From: Segetibacter sp.
GTDB taxonomy: Bacteria > Bacteroidota > Bacteroidia > Chitinophagales > Chitinophagaceae
Reading direction: 5' to 3'
Assembly: GCA_028288485.1 (NCBI GenBank)
Contig: JAQBNO010000163.1
Span: forward strand, 23,460 to 87,459
Length of the DNA stretch: 64,000 bases
Shown here: in pieces, positions 9,317 to 17,907 of the stretch
Position numbering within the stretch: the first letter of the stretch is position 1
Layout of the letters: every line of letters starts with the position of its first letter
The notes under the pieces: model-generated
Told to the model about the DNA's origin: nothing
The model's database searches: none
The model's input: the letters and a program-made list of their open reading frames with translations, nothing else
Position numbers and translations under genes: made by a program

Positions 9317-9344
9317 GTACAAGTGAGTGACACAACGATGTTGA
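9317..9344 (+). repeat. Dispersed short repeat, reference copy
   Basis: The 28 bp sequence begins GTACAAGTGAGTGACACAAC and ends GATGTTGA. It is identical to the copy at 30173-30200, 21 kb away. Close variants (GTACAAGTGTGCGACGCAAC, or reversed GTTGCGTCGCACTCTTGTAC) recur in at least a dozen intergenic places in this window and, as far as I saw, never inside a confident gene. This copy lies in the gap between rhaM and the aldolase-dehydrogenase gene. Confidence 0.85.
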
Positions 9345-9423
9345 TTAAATAAATAAGGCTGGTACCAAAAGAACATCCTTATTTCTGCCCAATCAAATAA
9401 AAATTCAACAAATCCTGGTTCTA

Positions 9424-11547
9424 TTATCTCATAAACGCGGCGGCTACACCACCATCAACATTCAGTACATTACCTGTAGATTTATTCAACAACCCGCCAA
9501 CAAACGCATAACACGCGTTGGCAATGTCATCGGGAAGAATGCTTTCATTCATTAAAGTCCGTTTTGCATAATAGGCCGGCAATTCTTCAACGGTGATGCC
9601 ATAAGCTTTGGCGCGACCTTCGGCCCAGCCACCTGCCCAAATGTTTGAGTCGGCAATTACAGCATCGGGATTAACGATGTTTACACGAATTCTATCAGGA
9701 CCGAGTTCGGCAGCAAGCAGGCGGCTCATATGCGCCTGGGCGGCTTTTGCAGAACCATAACCGGCATTATTCGGACCGGCAACAACAGAATTTTTTGAAA
9801 CGATGTTCACAATATCACCGCCCAAAGCCTGTTTGCGCATGACCTTGACACCCGCTTTAGAAACAAGGAACTGGCCCTTCACAAGAATATTATACAGTTT
9901 ATCCCAATCTTCGATTGTGTGATCGACCAACGCCTTGGAAGTGCTGATACCGGCATTATTAACGACGATATCTACACCACCGAAAGCCAGGGCACTTGCA
10001 TCGAAAGCCTTTTCTATTGTTTCTTCATTGGTTACATCGAGCAAGGTAGAAGCAGCAGTGTCGCGACCAAAAAGCTTGTTAAACTCGGCCATTGCGCCCT
10101 CCATTCTTTCGGTGTTTATATCGTTGATGATGACACAAGCACCTTCTTCGGCAAACTTTTTAGCGATTGCTTTACCAATTCCACCTGCACTCCCGGTAAT
10201 TAAAGCGATGCGGCCGGAAAGAGATTTTGGCTTTGGCATTCGTTGCAGCTTGGCTTCTTCGAGCAACCAGTATTCAATATTGAAAGCTTCCTGCCGGGGC
10301 AATGAAGTGTATTCTGAAATGGCTTCAGAACCGCGCATTACATTAATAGCATTTATATAAAATTCAGAGGCAACACGGGCAGTTTGTTTGTCTTTGCTGA
10401 AAGTGAACATACCTACACCACGGAAGATAATTACAACAGGATTTGCATCCCTCATAGCAGGACTATTCGGGTGCTTACAGGTGTTATAATAATCGGCATA
10501 CATTTTACGGTAAGCTTCGAACTGCGGCTGCAGTTTTTGTTTAATCGCATCGATATTGCTCAAATCGTCCTGAGCACCAATTTCTAAGACCAGCGGGCTT
10601 ATTTTAGTACGCAAAAAATGGTCAGGACAACTGGTTCCCAAGGGCGCCAACCTGTCAAGATCGTTTGAATTGATGTATTGCAGAACACGGTCATCATCGG
10701 TAAAATGACCGATCATTTTTACCTTGCTTGAACAAAAACCACGCAGTACCGGAGCTAACGCCGCAGCTTTTGCAAGGCGCTGTTCTTTAGGCAACGATTC
10801 CATTTTTTGTCCACCAAATACATCCGGCTTTTTGCTTACAGAATCTTCGATATACTGCGCACACCGTTCAACTACTTCAAGGGTATTTATATAAGATTCG
10901 TAAGCGGTATCGCCCCAGGTAAACAAACCATGAGAACCCAGCATAATTCCACGAATTCCAGGATTTGCATCCAAACATTCTTTCAATTGCAGACCTAAAT
11001 CAAAACCAGGTTTTTGCCAACCTACCCAACCAATCGTGCCGTTAAACAACTCTTCAGTTATCTTCTGACCGTCTTTAGCTGCTGCAATGGCAATCGCCGC
11101 ATCAGGATGAAGGTGATCGATATGTTTAAATGGTAGAAATCCGTGTAATGGCGTATCGATAGACGGGGCTTTGGAAGCAAGATCATAGATGGTATGATTA
11201 AATAACTCCACCATTTCATCTTCATGCTCTAATCCACGGTAAACGTTCTTTAAACTGCGCAGCTTATCTACATATAAAGCAGCTAAGCCGCTTTTCTTTA
11301 AAGTACCAATATCGCCGCCCGATCCTTTTACCCACATCACTTCGGTTTCTTCGCCCGTCAACGGATCTTTCGCCATTGCCTTGCACGACGTGTTTCCTCC
11401 GCCATAATTCGTAAGTCGCAGATCAGCCCCTAACAAATTCGAGCGATAAATTAGCAAGGCCACCTCATCACCTTCAAGTTTTGCAGCTTCTTGTTCGTTC
11501 CACAAATAGCTTACATGTTTAAAGTCGGTTGACGTAGTTATTTCCAT
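9424..11547 (-). CDS. Bifunctional rhamnulose-1-phosphate aldolase / lactaldehyde dehydrogenase (RhaEW type)
   Basis: A 707 aa fusion. Residues about 20-400 form a class II aldolase/adducin domain with likely zinc-site segments HGFLPFKHIDHLHPDAA and LGSHGLFTWG. It cleaves L-rhamnulose 1-phosphate to dihydroxyacetone phosphate and L-lactaldehyde. Residues about 430-707 form a short-chain dehydrogenase domain: TGSAGGIGKAIA (NAD-binding), NNAGIS, and the catalytic Tyr597 and Lys601 in GYGSAKAA. This half oxidises L-lactaldehyde to L-lactate. The fusion is typical of rhamnose operons in several phyla. It starts 26 bp after rhaT, so the two are co-transcribed. Lactate output links it to the lutA gene at the other end of the cluster. 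Confidence 0.95.
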   Translation of the reverse strand: MEITTSTDFKHVSYLWNEQEAAKLEGDEVALLIYRSNLLGADLRLTNYGGGNTSCKAMAKDPLTGEETEVMWVKGSGGDIGTLKKSGLAALYVDKLRSLKNVYRGLEHEDEMVELFNHTIYDLASKAPSIDTPLHGFLPFKHIDHLHPDAAIAIAAAKDGQKITEELFNGTIGWVGWQKPGFDLGLQLKECLDANPGIRGIMLGSHGLFTWGDTAYESYINTLEVVERCAQYIEDSVSKKPDVFGGQKMESLPKEQRLAKAAALAPVLRGFCSSKVKMIGHFTDDDRVLQYINSNDLDRLAPLGTSCPDHFLRTKISPLVLEIGAQDDLSNIDAIKQKLQPQFEAYRKMYADYYNTCKHPNSPAMRDANPVVIIFRGVGMFTFSKDKQTARVASEFYINAINVMRGSEAISEYTSLPRQEAFNIEYWLLEEAKLQRMPKPKSLSGRIALITGSAGGIGKAIAKKFAEEGACVIINDINTERMEGAMAEFNKLFGRDTAASTLLDVTNEETIEKAFDASALAFGGVDIVVNNAGISTSKALVDHTIEDWDKLYNILVKGQFLVSKAGVKVMRKQALGGDIVNIVSKNSVVAGPNNAGYGSAKAAQAHMSRLLAAELGPDRIRVNIVNPDAVIADSNIWAGGWAEGRAKAYGITVEELPAYYAKRTLMNESILPDDIANACYAFVGGLLNKSTGNVLNVDGGVAAAFMR

Positions 11548-11573
11548 GATGGTAAGAATTTTAGATTTGATAT

Positions 11574-12650
11574 TTATTTTATAGAATTTCCGTACCCGAC
11601 TACGAATACGGATAGTATAATTATTAGTATACCTGCTACAACTGTAGAAAAAGTCTTCTTAGTAACGCCTTTCCATTCTTTTACAGCTATACCCCAAAAG
11701 TTAGCAATTAGTATAATGAAGGCCATGTGCAGTATCCACGAACTGGCTCCATTACCGAGTTTGCTCTCTCCCATTCCGTAAAAGAAGAACTGGAGAAACC
11801 AGGTAAGGCCGGCAAGGGCCGAAAAAAGATAGTTTTTTAGTAAGGGTGTATTTTTATTGGTATAGTCGCCAAAAGACTTGTTGCGTGCATTTAGTATCAT
11901 ACACCAGATGAGGTTGGTAGTTAAGCCGCCCCAAAGAATAATGATATAAGTTACATTGTTTTGAAAAAGAAATTCGCCTTGCCCGGGGTTAACACCTTTC
12001 CAGATCTCGTTGGCTTTATTAGCCATATCTTTTCCGGCGTCGATACCAAATGCAAAGCATGCACTAAGAACCCCTGAGATAACCGAAACAAAAAGACCGA
12101 GACCGATCTTAAAATCTTTGTTTTCTTCATCAGTTCTGTTAACAGCGAGGTCTTTTTCCTTCATAGCACCGGCCTTACCGCAAATGGCTATTCCGAATAT
12201 ACATATTGCTACACCCAGTAAAACTACCTGCCCCCAGCGATTTGAAATCAGATCGGTAAAAGAATCTTTACCAGCCTGTGGAAAGAAATTGTAATAGATG
12301 GATGGAACTAAGGCGCCGAAAACAGAGCAAAGACCTAATATGATTGAACTGCCTAAAGCTACTCCAAGGTACCGTACACCAAGGCCGTAGGTTAAGCCTC
12401 CAACGCCCCATAATAAACCGAAGAAAAAAGTGAGACCTAATATGTTTGCAGGTGTATTTCTAATGATTTCTGGAAAGCCGCTAATGGTTATCCAGGCAGC
12501 AAGAGGAGGAACAATCAACCACGAAAAAAGACCGCCAACGATCCAGTAGCTTTCCCAGTGCCAACCCTTAACTTTCTTATATGGAATGTAAAAACTACCG
12601 GAAGCAAAACCCCCAATAAAGTGAAAGATAACCCCAAGAATTACTTGCAT
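11574..12650 (-). CDS. rhaT: L-rhamnose/proton symporter
   Basis: A 358 aa inner-membrane protein made almost entirely of hydrophobic segments; I count about ten. It shows RhaT family features: an N-terminal GVIFHFIGGFASGSFYIPYK, GLTFFFGLLWGVGGLTYGLG, GSSIILGLCSVFGALVPSI and a C-terminal GGNS-like end (VVGYGNSIK). It imports L-rhamnose with a proton. It is the first gene of the leftward cluster and is divergent from the GntR regulator, with 141 bp between the two starts. That shared region must contain the operon promoter. On the minus strand only a weak TAnnTTTG-like box (TACTTTTA) is visible. Confidence 0.95.
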   Translation of the reverse strand: MQVILGVIFHFIGGFASGSFYIPYKKVKGWHWESYWIVGGLFSWLIVPPLAAWITISGFPEIIRNTPANILGLTFFFGLLWGVGGLTYGLGVRYLGVALGSSIILGLCSVFGALVPSIYYNFFPQAGKDSFTDLISNRWGQVVLLGVAICIFGIAICGKAGAMKEKDLAVNRTDEENKDFKIGLGLFVSVISGVLSACFAFGIDAGKDMANKANEIWKGVNPGQGEFLFQNNVTYIIILWGGLTTNLIWCMILNARNKSFGDYTNKNTPLLKNYLFSALAGLTWFLQFFFYGMGESKLGNGASSWILHMAFIILIANFWGIAVKEWKGVTKKTFSTVVAGILIIILSVFVVGYGNSIK

Positions 12651-12741
12651 TTAAATGATTTTCAATATGGAATGGCAATAAGTTCTAAAAGTAGAAGGAA
12701 TGTATTTTCTTTCCGTCATGTACTATCATGCTTAAAAAAAA

Positions 12742-12772
12742 TTTGAAAAAGAAATTGAATTATGTACGTTTG
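12742..12772 (+). promoter_or_regulatory. Bacteroidota-type promoter for the GntR regulator
   Basis: TTTG at 12742-12745 and TACGTTTG at 12765-12772 are separated by 19 bp. This is an exact match to the -33/-7 consensus (TTTG and TAnnTTTG) of the phylum. The start codon at 12792 lies 20 bp downstream, giving a very short leader. Confidence 0.75.
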
Positions 12773-12791
12773 ACCGCGACGACACACTTAT

Positions 12792-13823
12792 ATGAAAACT
12801 TCTCCATTTTACCGGCTCATAAATTTTGACGAATTTTCCGCGACCCCAAAATACCTTCAGTTGGCAAATTCCATTATCAATGCCATTGAAAACCGTAAGA
12901 TCCAAATCGATGACGTTCTTCCCTCGATCAACGAATTAAGTTCCGAGTTTGAGATTTCCAGGGATACTGCCGAAAAAGGTTATAAGTATTTAAAAAGAAT
13001 GGGAATCATTGCCTCTGTGCCCGGCAAAGGTTATTTTATAAAAAATGTAGATGTTGAAAGAAAGATCAAAATTTTTTTACTGGTCAATAAGTTAAGTGCC
13101 CATAAGAAGATCATCTACGATTCCTTAGTCGCCAAACTTGGCCAGGCGGCCGCCATCGATTTTTATATTTACAACAATAACTTTTCTCTCTTTAAAAAGC
13201 TCATCGAAAACTGCAAGAGCGATTACCATTATTACGTTATCATTCCTCACTTTTTAGAGAGGACAGAAAGTGCCTGTAATGTTATAAACACCTTGCCCAA
13301 GGAAAAACTTATTTTACTTGACAAGCTTGTACCGGGCGTTACCGGAAACTATGGAGCCATTTACGAGAATTTCGAAGATGACATATATAATGCGTTAGTG
13401 GAGGCGCTGCCGCAGCTGGCCAAATACAACACCATAAAAATCACTTTCCCCGAGTATACTTATCATCCCGATGAGATTTTAATTGGCTTTAAAAAGTTTT
13501 GCCAGGATTATGCCTTTCACTCGAAGGTGGTGCATAGAATAGAAAATGAACCCATCAAAAAAGGTGAAGTATATATCAACTTAATGGAAGATGACCTGGT
13601 AACGCTAATTGAAAAAATACTGGATACCGATCTTAAAATAGGTGAAGACGTAGGTGTGATCTCTTACAACGAGACAGCTTTAAAAAGAATCATACTGAAT
13701 GGCATTACTACTATTTCAACCGACTTCCATATGATGGGTGAAAAAACTGCCGAACTTATTTTAAACAATTCTGTCGAACATATTGAAGCAAGGTTTTTCT
13801 TGACCTTGAGGAATTCGTTGTAG
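12792..13823 (+). CDS. GntR-family transcriptional regulator with sugar-binding-like domain, probable rhamnose regulator
   Basis: A 343 aa protein. Residues about 14-82 form a GntR winged helix-turn-helix (KYLQLANSIINAIENRKI, LPSINELSSEFEISRDTAEKG, YLKRMGIIASVPGKGYFIKN). The remainder resembles a periplasmic-binding-protein-type sensor domain of the LacI/GntR kind (KIKIFLLVNKLSAHKKIIYD; GEDVGVISYNETALKRI). It is divergent from rhaT and therefore very likely controls the rhamnose/pectin genes, with L-rhamnose or a phosphorylated derivative as effector. Both the regulon and the effector are inferred from position. It is cytoplasmic, and its own promoter is at 12742-12772. Confidence 0.85.
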   Translation: MKTSPFYRLINFDEFSATPKYLQLANSIINAIENRKIQIDDVLPSINELSSEFEISRDTAEKGYKYLKRMGIIASVPGKGYFIKNVDVERKIKIFLLVNKLSAHKKIIYDSLVAKLGQAAAIDFYIYNNNFSLFKKLIENCKSDYHYYVIIPHFLERTESACNVINTLPKEKLILLDKLVPGVTGNYGAIYENFEDDIYNALVEALPQLAKYNTIKITFPEYTYHPDEILIGFKKFCQDYAFHSKVVHRIENEPIKKGEVYINLMEDDLVTLIEKILDTDLKIGEDVGVISYNETALKRIILNGITTISTDFHMMGEKTAELILNNSVEHIEARFFLTLRNSL

Positions 13824-14200
13824 TGATAAAAGAAGGGGAATATTTTTGGTACCTGGCTTTTAAACTTTAATTTATCTGCCGTTGCGTCGCACTCTTGTAC
13901 GTAAGGTTCTTTAAGGCTCTTTTTTACCTCATCCTCGGTCCTTCTCGATAGGAGAAGGAGGCCAGGCAGGATTGATAAACTGACTTTTGCATTATCCGGT
14001 CAGCTATTATTTAACCTTCTAAAAACGAATGAAAAGCTATTGGCATTATCTCTTTGCGTTTCTTTGCGGCTTCTTAGCGTCCTTTGCGGTGCTTTTCAGA
14101 TCGATCCACCAATTTAAATAATTGGGAGGTTTTTTTGCAAAAGAACGCAACGAGAATTAAACCATGAAATTGAATTTGTAAAAAAATAAACAAATTAAAA
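13824..14200. other. Gene-free stretch with three kinds of intergenic repeat
   Basis: Besides the short repeat at 13881-13900, this gap holds a CCTCATCCTCGGTCC / GGAGAAGGAGG-type block (about 13926-13963) and a TTTGCG/CTTTGCGG block (14050-14092). No gene or clear promoter was found. AT-rich sequence with an imperfect TGAATTTG box precedes the next start. Confidence 0.6.
13881..13900 (-). repeat. Dispersed short repeat, reversed copy
   Basis: GTTGCGTCGCACTCTTGTAC lies downstream of the GntR gene. It is identical over 20 bp to the copy at 44041-44060. Confidence 0.8.
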
Positions 14201-15328
14201 ATGAATAAACGTGTTTTGCTTTCCCTTTGTCTTGCCTTCTCATTATGTATAATCCTACCGTCACACTCGTTTGGCCAGGCAACTACAGGTTCTGCTGAGT
14301 CTTCAACATTTACCGTACAAAAACTATATGAAGATTTCAGTAATCCATGGGGCATGGCATGGCTTCCCGACGGAAGAATGCTGGTAACTGAAAGAGCCGG
14401 ACAAATCCTTGTTTTTAAAAACGATAAGTATACCGGCCAGAAGCTCGTTGGGGTACCAAAGGTCTTCAGCCAGGGGCAAGGTGGCTTGCTCGATATCAAG
14501 CTTCACCCTGGTTACGCAAAAAACAAATGGATCTATATCTCGTATTCAAAACCGGTTGAAGGTGGAGCAACTACGGCTATTATGCGTTTTAAACTTGTTG
14601 GAAACGAATTAACAGAGAAAAAAGACATTTTTTTAGCCAGGCCATTCATTAAAGCTGATTACCATTTTGGAAGCAGGATCGTTTTTGATAAAGACAACTT
14701 CCTTTACTTCAGTTCAGGAGAAAGAGGTACACAGCCAAAAGTTCAGCAACTCGATAATGACCACGGCAAGATCCATAGGATCTATGACGACGGACGTATT
14801 CCTGAAGACAACCCGTTTGTAGGACAAAAAGATGCACATGGTTCTATCTGGACTTACGGACACCGTAATCCACAGGGAATGGTGTACGATGCCGAAAACA
14901 ATACCATTTGGGCAGTCGAGCATGGCCCGAAAGGCGGAGACGAACTGAACCTGATCGAAAAAGGCAAGAATTACGGCTGGCCCAAAACCTCGTATGGAAT
15001 AAACTACGACGGGTCCGTTCTTACGAAAGATAAAGAGCTGGAGGGTATTACCAATCCTGTCCGTTACTGGGTTCCTTCAATCGGCCCTTGTGGAATGGCG
15101 CTTGTAACGAGTGACCGATACCCTGAATGGAAGGGTAATTTGCTGGTGGCTGCGCTTGCCTTCCGCCATATTGCCCGTGTTCAACTCAATGGAACCACTT
15201 ATGCAACAGAAGAAAAATTACTTCAGGATACAGGCCGTTTCAGATGCGTAGGGCAAAGCCCCGATGGTTATTTGTATGCGATAACAGAAGGCCCGGGATT
15301 ATTGCTGAAGTTGATTCCAAAGCGTTAG
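14201..15328 (+). CDS. PQQ-dependent soluble aldose dehydrogenase-like protein (GDH-B/Asd family)
   Basis: A 375 aa secreted protein with a signal peptide ending PSHSFGQ (about residue 26). The body is a beta-propeller of the glucose/sorbosone dehydrogenase family: PWGMAWLPDGRMLVTERAG, GQGGLLDIKLHPGYAKNKWIY, FGSRIVFDKDNFLYFSSGERG, ENPFVGQKDA-like DNPFVGQKDAHGSIWTYGHRNPQG and VEHGPKGGDELNLIEKGKNYGWP. The conserved GHRNPQG and GGDELN blocks surround the PQQ/calcium site in known members. Such enzymes oxidise aldoses in the periplasm and pass electrons to quinones or cytochromes. Length fits the Asd/YliI group. It stands alone, ending 14 bp before a strong hairpin. The substrate cannot be read from sequence. 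A link to the neighbouring rhamnose genes is possible only by proximity. Confidence 0.88.
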   Translation: MNKRVLLSLCLAFSLCIILPSHSFGQATTGSAESSTFTVQKLYEDFSNPWGMAWLPDGRMLVTERAGQILVFKNDKYTGQKLVGVPKVFSQGQGGLLDIKLHPGYAKNKWIYISYSKPVEGGATTAIMRFKLVGNELTEKKDIFLARPFIKADYHFGSRIVFDKDNFLYFSSGERGTQPKVQQLDNDHGKIHRIYDDGRIPEDNPFVGQKDAHGSIWTYGHRNPQGMVYDAENNTIWAVEHGPKGGDELNLIEKGKNYGWPKTSYGINYDGSVLTKDKELEGITNPVRYWVPSIGPCGMALVTSDRYPEWKGNLLVAALAFRHIARVQLNGTTYATEEKLLQDTGRFRCVGQSPDGYLYAITEGPGLLLKLIPKR

Positions 15329-15342
15329 AGCGAAAAAATCTT

Positions 15343-15396
15343 TTTTTTAAACAGGAACGGCTGACTTGCCTAAGTCAGCCGTTCCTGTTTAAAAAA
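15343..15396. terminator. Strong bidirectional terminator, 25 bp perfect stem
   Basis: Arms 15343-15367 and 15372-15396 are fully complementary and separated by the loop GCCT. The stem begins with T and ends with A runs, so it can work on both strands. It ends the PQQ dehydrogenase transcript and faces the decayed peptidase gene. Confidence 0.9.
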
Positions 15397-15443
15397 TACC
15401 GAAGTTTATGAAGCCTTTAATTTAATTGTTATTGCACCAATCA

Positions 15444-15950
15444 TTATAACCCGATCATATTCGCAAAAAAGATAGCATTCATGAATATCTTGTTTGTACC
15501 AAACCAAAATGCCCTAAAGTTTACATTATCAACCATCGAAATAATACGACCGCGCCCCAACTGGTCGATATTTATATCAGCAGAATTCTTTATCAGGTCT
15601 TTATGACCCCGATACATATAACCACTTGTAAAGGATTACCTGTAAACATCACCGGAGAATCGTACGAATAGTTATTCTGATCCATGAACAACGTATTACT
15701 TTTAAAAATGCTGAGTGTTGGTGAAATATATCCATAACACAGAGGATGGGTAACATCGATACGGGCCTCAAATATAGAACCTCTCATATCCTTTGCACGT
15801 GTTTCATCCGACCGTAAATGGTACGCCATCATCGTGGTGGTATCCTTCTTGGCAGAGTCTGACTTAAAATGAACCTTTGTAAGTCCATTCGTGCTTAACC
15901 ATTTTACTGCATCGTCGGTGGCCACTACAGCAGGAAAGTTATCTTTTTTT
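15444..15950 (-). pseudogene. Remnant of an M14 zinc carboxypeptidase (C-terminal part, frameshifted)
   Basis: Two minus-strand frames together read like the C-terminus of the large Bacteroidota M14 carboxypeptidases. The first frame (to about 15630) gives NFPAVVATDDAVKWLSTNGL, then ARIDVTHPLCYGYISPTLSIFK, MDQNNYSYDSPVMFTGNPL. A one-base shift near 15626-15632 continues in the other frame as SGYMYRGHKDLIKNSADINI and GRGRIISMVDNVNFRAFWFG, ending at the stop 15444-15446. Only about 168 residues of a protein normally near 800 remain. No catalytic HxxE region is left, and a stop lies immediately upstream. This is clearly a degraded gene. Confidence 0.8.
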
Positions 15951-16196
15951 TATATAACAAAGATTACTTATTTATCTTCATACTTACAAGTACCCGCCCC
16001 GTTCCAATTAAAGTATTGTCGCCTTTATCTTATAGCAAAAAAATGTTAAGCGGAATATTTAATATCAGCTTCAAAGACCGTACAGTTGTCGGTCGTCATA
16101 TATTCAATTGTACGCTTCTTTTAGCATTAACTGGTTAAGCAATAAATAACAGCTGTTCTAAATATCCCCGTTATCAACTCTCAATTACTGCCTTCC

Positions 16197-16373
16197 TTAA
16201 TTATTGGTGGTTTGTCCTTCTTCCTCTTCATTTACTATTTCGTTTTGCTCCTGTTCATTTACAATATCCTCTTCATCTCCGGGCTTACCTAATACATTCG
16301 CCATTTCTGAAAGATGCATTCCAGTAAAATGCTCATCTTTTTCGGCTTTATTTGGGTGTTTATCGTTTTGCAT
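16197..16373 (-). CDS. Small acidic protein, 58 aa, unknown function
   Basis: This short frame starts at ATG (16371-16373) and ends at TAA (16197-16199). It reads MQNDKHPNKAEKDEHFTGMH and goes on with LSEMANVLGKPGDEEDIVN. The second half is strongly acidic (EEEEG), and the protein is soluble with no signal peptide. The composition looks coding rather than random, and it neighbours other small proteins (CsbD, an 86 aa protein) on the same strand. A stress or protein-binding role is only a guess from that company. Confidence 0.55.
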   Translation of the reverse strand: MQNDKHPNKAEKDEHFTGMHLSEMANVLGKPGDEEDIVNEQEQNEIVNEEEEGQTTNN

Positions 16374-16807
16374 AATTGTAATGTTGTAAGTTGAAATAAA
16401 CGGTTTGGTTTTCTACAAAGTTCTGCATTTCCAGCATCCTTTACTGGTACTATTGCTAAAGCAGGGAAAAACGGGTCGTCGAATGTCTAATCAACGTTGT
16501 TGATTTAAGCCACTCTTGTAAGACATCATTTGTGTAACAGCCTCCTATATGCAAGGTTTGTTCCTTTCATTTCGTTGATGAAAAGAAGCTAACCCACAGT
16601 AAAAATCGGGTCGGGCGACGAAAATCCGGAAAGAAACGATAACATCGCGTTTCTTTCCTTGTAGCACCAGGCCAAATAATTCTGTAAGTAAACGATATTG
16701 GATGTCTAATGATTACTGATCCTGCCGAAATAGTTTGAGGTAAACTCCGGCCAACGAAAAAGGCTTCCATAAAATGGAAGCCTTAAATTAATTTTAGCAA
16801 AACAAAC
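16374..16807. other. Non-coding stretch between two small genes
   Basis: Apart from the hairpin at 16760-16784 I see no convincing gene or repeat. A 67-codon minus-strand frame (16567-16770) has no coding character. Confidence 0.5.
16760..16784 (-). terminator. Hairpin terminator downstream of the CsbD gene
   Basis: AAGGCTTCCAT and ATGGAAGCCTT form a perfect 11 bp stem with a three-base loop. It is 24 bp beyond the CsbD stop on the minus strand and is followed by TTTTCG in the direction of transcription. Confidence 0.8.
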
Positions 16808-16996
16808 TTAACCGAGAGACCTGATCCAGGCAACAACTTCATCTTTTGTTTTTCCAAGTTTCTGCTGTAATCTTCCAAAAAATTCATCGTCTTTTCCTTC
16901 TTCGTACTCCACGTCGTCATCGGTTAGTCCACCGTGGGCTTGTTTCAATTTCCCTTTAAATTCATTGATATCGCCCTTAAATTCTAACTTGTCCAT
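16808..16996 (-). CDS. CsbD-family stress-response protein
   Basis: A 62 aa protein, [20 protein letters not shown], then [18 protein letters not shown] and [14 protein letters not shown]. The pattern of a short helical, charged protein with a W..xKG..xE.KGKxKQ-like start and a GxxQxKxGKT-like end matches the CsbD family of general-stress proteins. Their molecular role is unknown. It is cytoplasmic. It has its own hairpin terminator and probably its own promoter, as often seen for stress genes. The family assignment is firm for such a short protein. Confidence 0.88.
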   Translation of the reverse strand: MDKLEFKGDINEFKGKLKQAHGGLTDDDVEYEEGKDDEFFGRLQQKLGKTKDEVVAWIRSLG

Positions 16997-17110
16997 AATA
17001 TTAAGTTTAGAAAATCAATAAAAAAACTGTGCCTTTATTTCCTCCTGAAGATTTTTTTCGCAATCTCAGAATACTTAGAATGAGGCACTTCTTTGGCCAT
17101 AGCACCTGGA

Positions 17111-17371
17111 TTATAAAGCACCTACACTTTCGCTTACTTCCATTTCGTTTGCTGAAATCGCATGAAAAACGCCTGCGCTGATCTCGGTTTTTTCAACAGG
17201 AAACGAATTACCTTTTGCTAAACTCCAGCATCCTTCACCATCCTTTTCTACTACAAGTAGCGCTGGATTTGCATTTAAATTTCTTACAAACACGTTATAC
17301 CTTATCGGGTACAACAGTCTTTCAAATTCAATTTCATGTCCTTGAATTGTTTTTACGAAGGATTGTTTCAT
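17111..17371 (-). CDS. Conserved small protein, 86 aa, unknown function
   Basis: I place the start at the ATG in 17369-17371. The frame continues upstream but the extra 34 residues are unlike a protein N-terminus. The product reads MKQSFVKTIQGHEIEFERLL, then YPIRYNVFVRNLNANPALLV and GEGCWSLAKGNSFP. It is a small beta-rich soluble protein without a signal peptide. Its low-complexity-free, conserved-looking sequence argues for a true gene. I do not recognise a named domain. It lies on the same strand as CsbD and the small acidic protein, which suggests a group of small, perhaps stress-induced genes. Confidence 0.6.
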   Translation of the reverse strand: MKQSFVKTIQGHEIEFERLLYPIRYNVFVRNLNANPALLVVEKDGEGCWSLAKGNSFPVEKTEISAGVFHAISANEMEVSESVGAL

Positions 17372-17722
17372 ACTGTAAATATTAGAGTAAATAATTGGTA
17401 CTGGTATGTTGGAACCCGCAATTCGAAATATGGTGCGGCAAGTATAAAAATTTGATATAGGAAAGTTAGACAACGAAGATCACCAACCAAAAAACATTCT
17501 GATAAATATTAATCTCTTAACATAGATCATTCTTTTATACTGTGTAACGCCTTCAAAGATTAAAAAGTTAGAATAAAAGCTAAAGGACGGATTAGACACC
17601 TCCTTATCGGCGCGAAAGGCAGAATTGCAATGTTTTGGAGCAGTTCCGCTATTTGCTGAACTGCTAAAAAGATTACAAAAAGTACAAGAGGGCCCTTCGA
17701 CTTCGCTCAAGATCCGTGTTCA

Positions 17723-17754
17723 ATAATGCGTTACAGTACAAGCGAGCGTGGCAA
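17723..17754 (+). repeat. 32 bp dispersed repeat (short-repeat variant), copy 1
   Basis: It contains GTTACAGTACAAGCGAGCGT and is identical over 32 bp to 58755-58786. The GTACAAGCGAGCG core is a variant of the family at 9317-9344. Confidence 0.85.
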
Positions 17755-17907
17755 GGATGATGCTTTAAAAAACAAATGTTTGTAACAAAAAATAATTCAA
17801 TTCTTTAATTCCTGGTTCTCTAATTCAATATCGTTTACTTAAGAATTATTTTCCTGTTCTCGTACTTGGCAACATTAGCCATAGTTGTTCATGTTTTACT
17901 GATCATG

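Noticed and set aside
9935..10360. 141-codon open frame antisense to the aldolase-dehydrogenase gene
   Set aside because: It lies wholly inside a certain gene and has the composition expected of its complementary strand.
17035..17100. 21-codon frame MAKEVPHSKYSEIAKKIFRR
   Set aside because: It looks faintly coding but is too short to support without comparison to relatives.
17480..17710. 76-codon minus-strand frame
   Set aside because: No protein-like pattern, and it begins in repeat-like sequence near the 32 bp repeat.
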